Source of the DNA: Alkalimarinus coralli
GTDB lineage: Bacteria; Pseudomonadota; Gammaproteobacteria; Pseudomonadales; Oleiphilaceae
Assembly: GCF_023650515.1 (NCBI RefSeq)
Contig: NZ_CP096016.1
Span: forward strand, 1,512,001 to 1,576,000
Direction: 5' to 3'
Length of the DNA: 64,000 bases
Part shown: positions 62,955 through 64,000 of the stretch, piece by piece
Numbering within the stretch: the first letter of the stretch is position 1
Layout: every line of letters starts with the position of its first letter
Notes under the pieces: model-generated
Database searches by the model: none
What the model saw: the letters and a program-made list of their open reading frames with translations, nothing else
What the model was told of the DNA's origin: nothing
Program-made: the position numbers and the translations under genes

Positions 62955-63359
62955 TTGAACTGGTCTATTGATAACTTATCGCCTCAACGTGCCTGTCATT
63001 CATCTACCTGTACCGAAATCACTGAAACGGACATAAAGGCGTCAATGCTGGCATCTGCCGATTACGCATTATCGATGTTGGAAGAGAGTATTCATGATGA
63101 CGCACTTTACTGCTTGTTTGAATGGAGTGACGAGCAGTCCTTATTATCTATCTCGGTGACCGATCACAGTAAAACAAATGATGGTAAACATACCGTTAAA
63201 GTCCACTTTAAAGGCATTAAACAAGCGGCTATTGAAGAGCAAACTGAGACGATAAAGTTCTGGCTTCGAGATCACTTGACGACCAGCGCTGACTTTATGA
63301 AATTCTCACTGGTTGCAGGCTTTAGCCGCGATGGTCGCCAAACTGTAGAGCTGATGTAG
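62955..63359 (+). CDS. Hypothetical protein, 134 aa
   Basis: Not recognised. I favour TTG 62955, with AGGA seven bases upstream, over TTG 62895, which has no ribosome site. The product has an N-terminal helical part (SMLASADYALSMLEESI) and an alternating beta pattern (LLSISVTDHS, KVHFKGIKQAA). Soluble. A perfect hairpin follows the stop. Confidence 0.55.
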   Translation: MNWSIDNLSPQRACHSSTCTEITETDIKASMLASADYALSMLEESIHDDALYCLFEWSDEQSLLSISVTDHSKTNDGKHTVKVHFKGIKQAAIEEQTETIKFWLRDHLTTSADFMKFSLVAGFSRDGRQTVELM

Positions 63360-63386
63360 TTAGGCCAGTAAAGACAAGGTTAACTC

Positions 63387-63422
63387 CAAAGAGCCGATAG
63401 CATATTGCTGATCGGCTCTTTG
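63387..63422. terminator. Perfect 12-bp-stem terminator between convergent genes
   Basis: CAAAGAGCCGAT (63387-63398) and ATCGGCTCTTTG (63411-63422) are exact reverse complements around a 12-base loop, followed by ATGTTTTC. It lies between the hypothetical gene and the convergent glutathione S-transferase gene. Confidence 0.7.
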
Positions 63423-63460
63423 ATGTTTTCGACAAACACAGTAAAAATAATGTGCGCTAG

Positions 63461-64000
63461 CTATGCGTAATCATAAGGCCCGCCAGTTTCCAGAGCCTTC
63501 TGATAGGCAGGTCTTGCGTGAATTCGTTGCACATAGGCCTTAATGTTTGGGTATTTATCTGCGACACCTGAGGCAACGCTTGCTTCCAACGGGAAACTCA
63601 TCTGTAAATCTGCACCGGTTAATTTATTGCCGGCAAACCATGCGTTGTTAGCCAAGTGGTTATCTATGAAGGTTAAGTTGTCTCTGATATTAGGGCCGAC
63701 ATACGACGCCATCACTTTTTTTGAGATCATTTTTGCAATGGGCTTGGCAAATATGGGCATTGGGCCTGATTTAACTTTGTCGAACACCAGTTTTAAAAGC
63801 AATTGTGGCATGAGAGAGCCTTCTGCAAAGTGGAGCCAGTAGATATACTCCCTGTGCTCTGCGGTGCCCGAACTGAGGGTTAGCTCGCCATCCCCGTATT
63901 TTCCTACCAGATACTCAATAATTGCCCCAGACTCTGCAACGGTAACTCCGTTATCTGTAATAACCGGTGATTTGCCTAGCGGGTGGACTTTTTTTAGGCT
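63461..64000 (-). CDS. Glutathione S-transferase (5' end outside window)
   Basis: The minus-strand frame is open through base 64000, so the N-terminus lies beyond the window; 179 residues are visible. The thioredoxin-fold end is LKKVHPLGKSPVITDNGVTVAESGAIIEYLVGKYG (Ser of the ESGAI glutathione site). The all-helical C-terminal domain has NAWFAGNKLTGADLQMSFPLEA and YPNIKAYVQRIHARPAYQKAL. It conjugates or reduces substrates with glutathione in the cytosol. An internal ATG (63811) is not the true start. Confidence 0.88.
   Translation of the reverse strand, partial: SLKKVHPLGKSPVITDNGVTVAESGAIIEYLVGKYGDGELTLSSGTAEHREYIYWLHFAEGSLMPQLLLKLVFDKVKSGPMPIFAKPIAKMISKKVMASYVGPNIRDNLTFIDNHLANNAWFAGNKLTGADLQMSFPLEASVASGVADKYPNIKAYVQRIHARPAYQKALETGGPYDYA

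Noticed and set aside
1-64000. CRISPR array, tRNA, rRNA or complete insertion sequence
   Set aside because: I saw no regularly spaced repeats, no tRNA cloverleaf or rRNA segment, and no transposase or integrase in any frame. The only repeat-bounded elements are the 163-bp and 76-bp non-coding ones reported above.

Overview
The window is gammaproteobacterial chromosome of moderate GC (roughly mid-40s to 50 % by eye), densely coded, with no rRNA, tRNA, transposase or CRISPR array that I could see. The gene set (YgiQ, AlaA, RecBCD, AlgP-like lysine/alanine-repeat protein, GcdH with a divergent LysR regulator, petrobactin-type siderophore genes) fits a marine Marinobacter/Oleiphilus-like lineage. 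The genus is inference; I cannot place it more exactly from sequence alone.

Region 1 (1-3.9 kb) is housekeeping: the end of an ATP-NAD kinase-like gene, an RlmI-type methyltransferase, a conserved hypothetical, alaA, and a 3-methyladenine glycosylase I-like gene. Region 2 (3.9-21.5 kb) is an apparently complete iron-acquisition locus. On the minus strand lies an operon asbA-asbB-asbC-asbDE-asbF for a petrobactin-type siderophore (citrate + spermidine + 3,4-dihydroxybenzoate), preceded by a MATE-family candidate exporter. On the plus strand lie a PfeRS-like two-component system, a TonB-dependent receptor, a periplasmic binding protein, a FecCD-type permease, its ATPase and a DUF2218 protein. 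Three Fur-box-like sequences sit at the three promoter regions. AsbD (acyl carrier) and AsbE (condensing enzyme) are fused in one ORF.

Region 3 (21.6-26.4 kb), directly downstream on the same strand, is speA plus the carboxy(nor)spermidine dehydrogenase and decarboxylase. This is a spermidine route, and spermidine is the backbone of petrobactin. Region 4 (26.4-28.5 kb) has an OhrR/glutathione-peroxidase pair with a perfect 24-bp palindrome, an Imm22-like orphan and a small hypothetical. Region 5 (28.6-38.6 kb) is recC-recB-recD followed by a WYL-domain regulator, then a small unlisted 59-aa gene divergent from an XRE regulator, with twin perfect inverted repeats between them.

Region 6 (39.5-52 kb) mixes signalling and envelope genes: a single-domain response regulator, two paralogous PilZ-like proteins, a SCO1-like protein, a PAS-GGDEF-EAL protein, the AlgP-like repeat protein, a SulP transporter with a leader rich in inverted repeats, a DHH phosphoesterase and YgiQ. 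Region 7 (52.3-64 kb) has a methyltransferase, an MlaC-like protein with an MMPL/RND exporter, LysR/gcdH, a fused alpha-beta 2-oxoacid dehydrogenase E1, a FabD-like acyltransferase, two hypotheticals and a truncated glutathione S-transferase.

The strongest system-level observation is that siderophore synthesis, export, sensing, uptake and backbone-polyamine supply are adjacent in about 22 kb.
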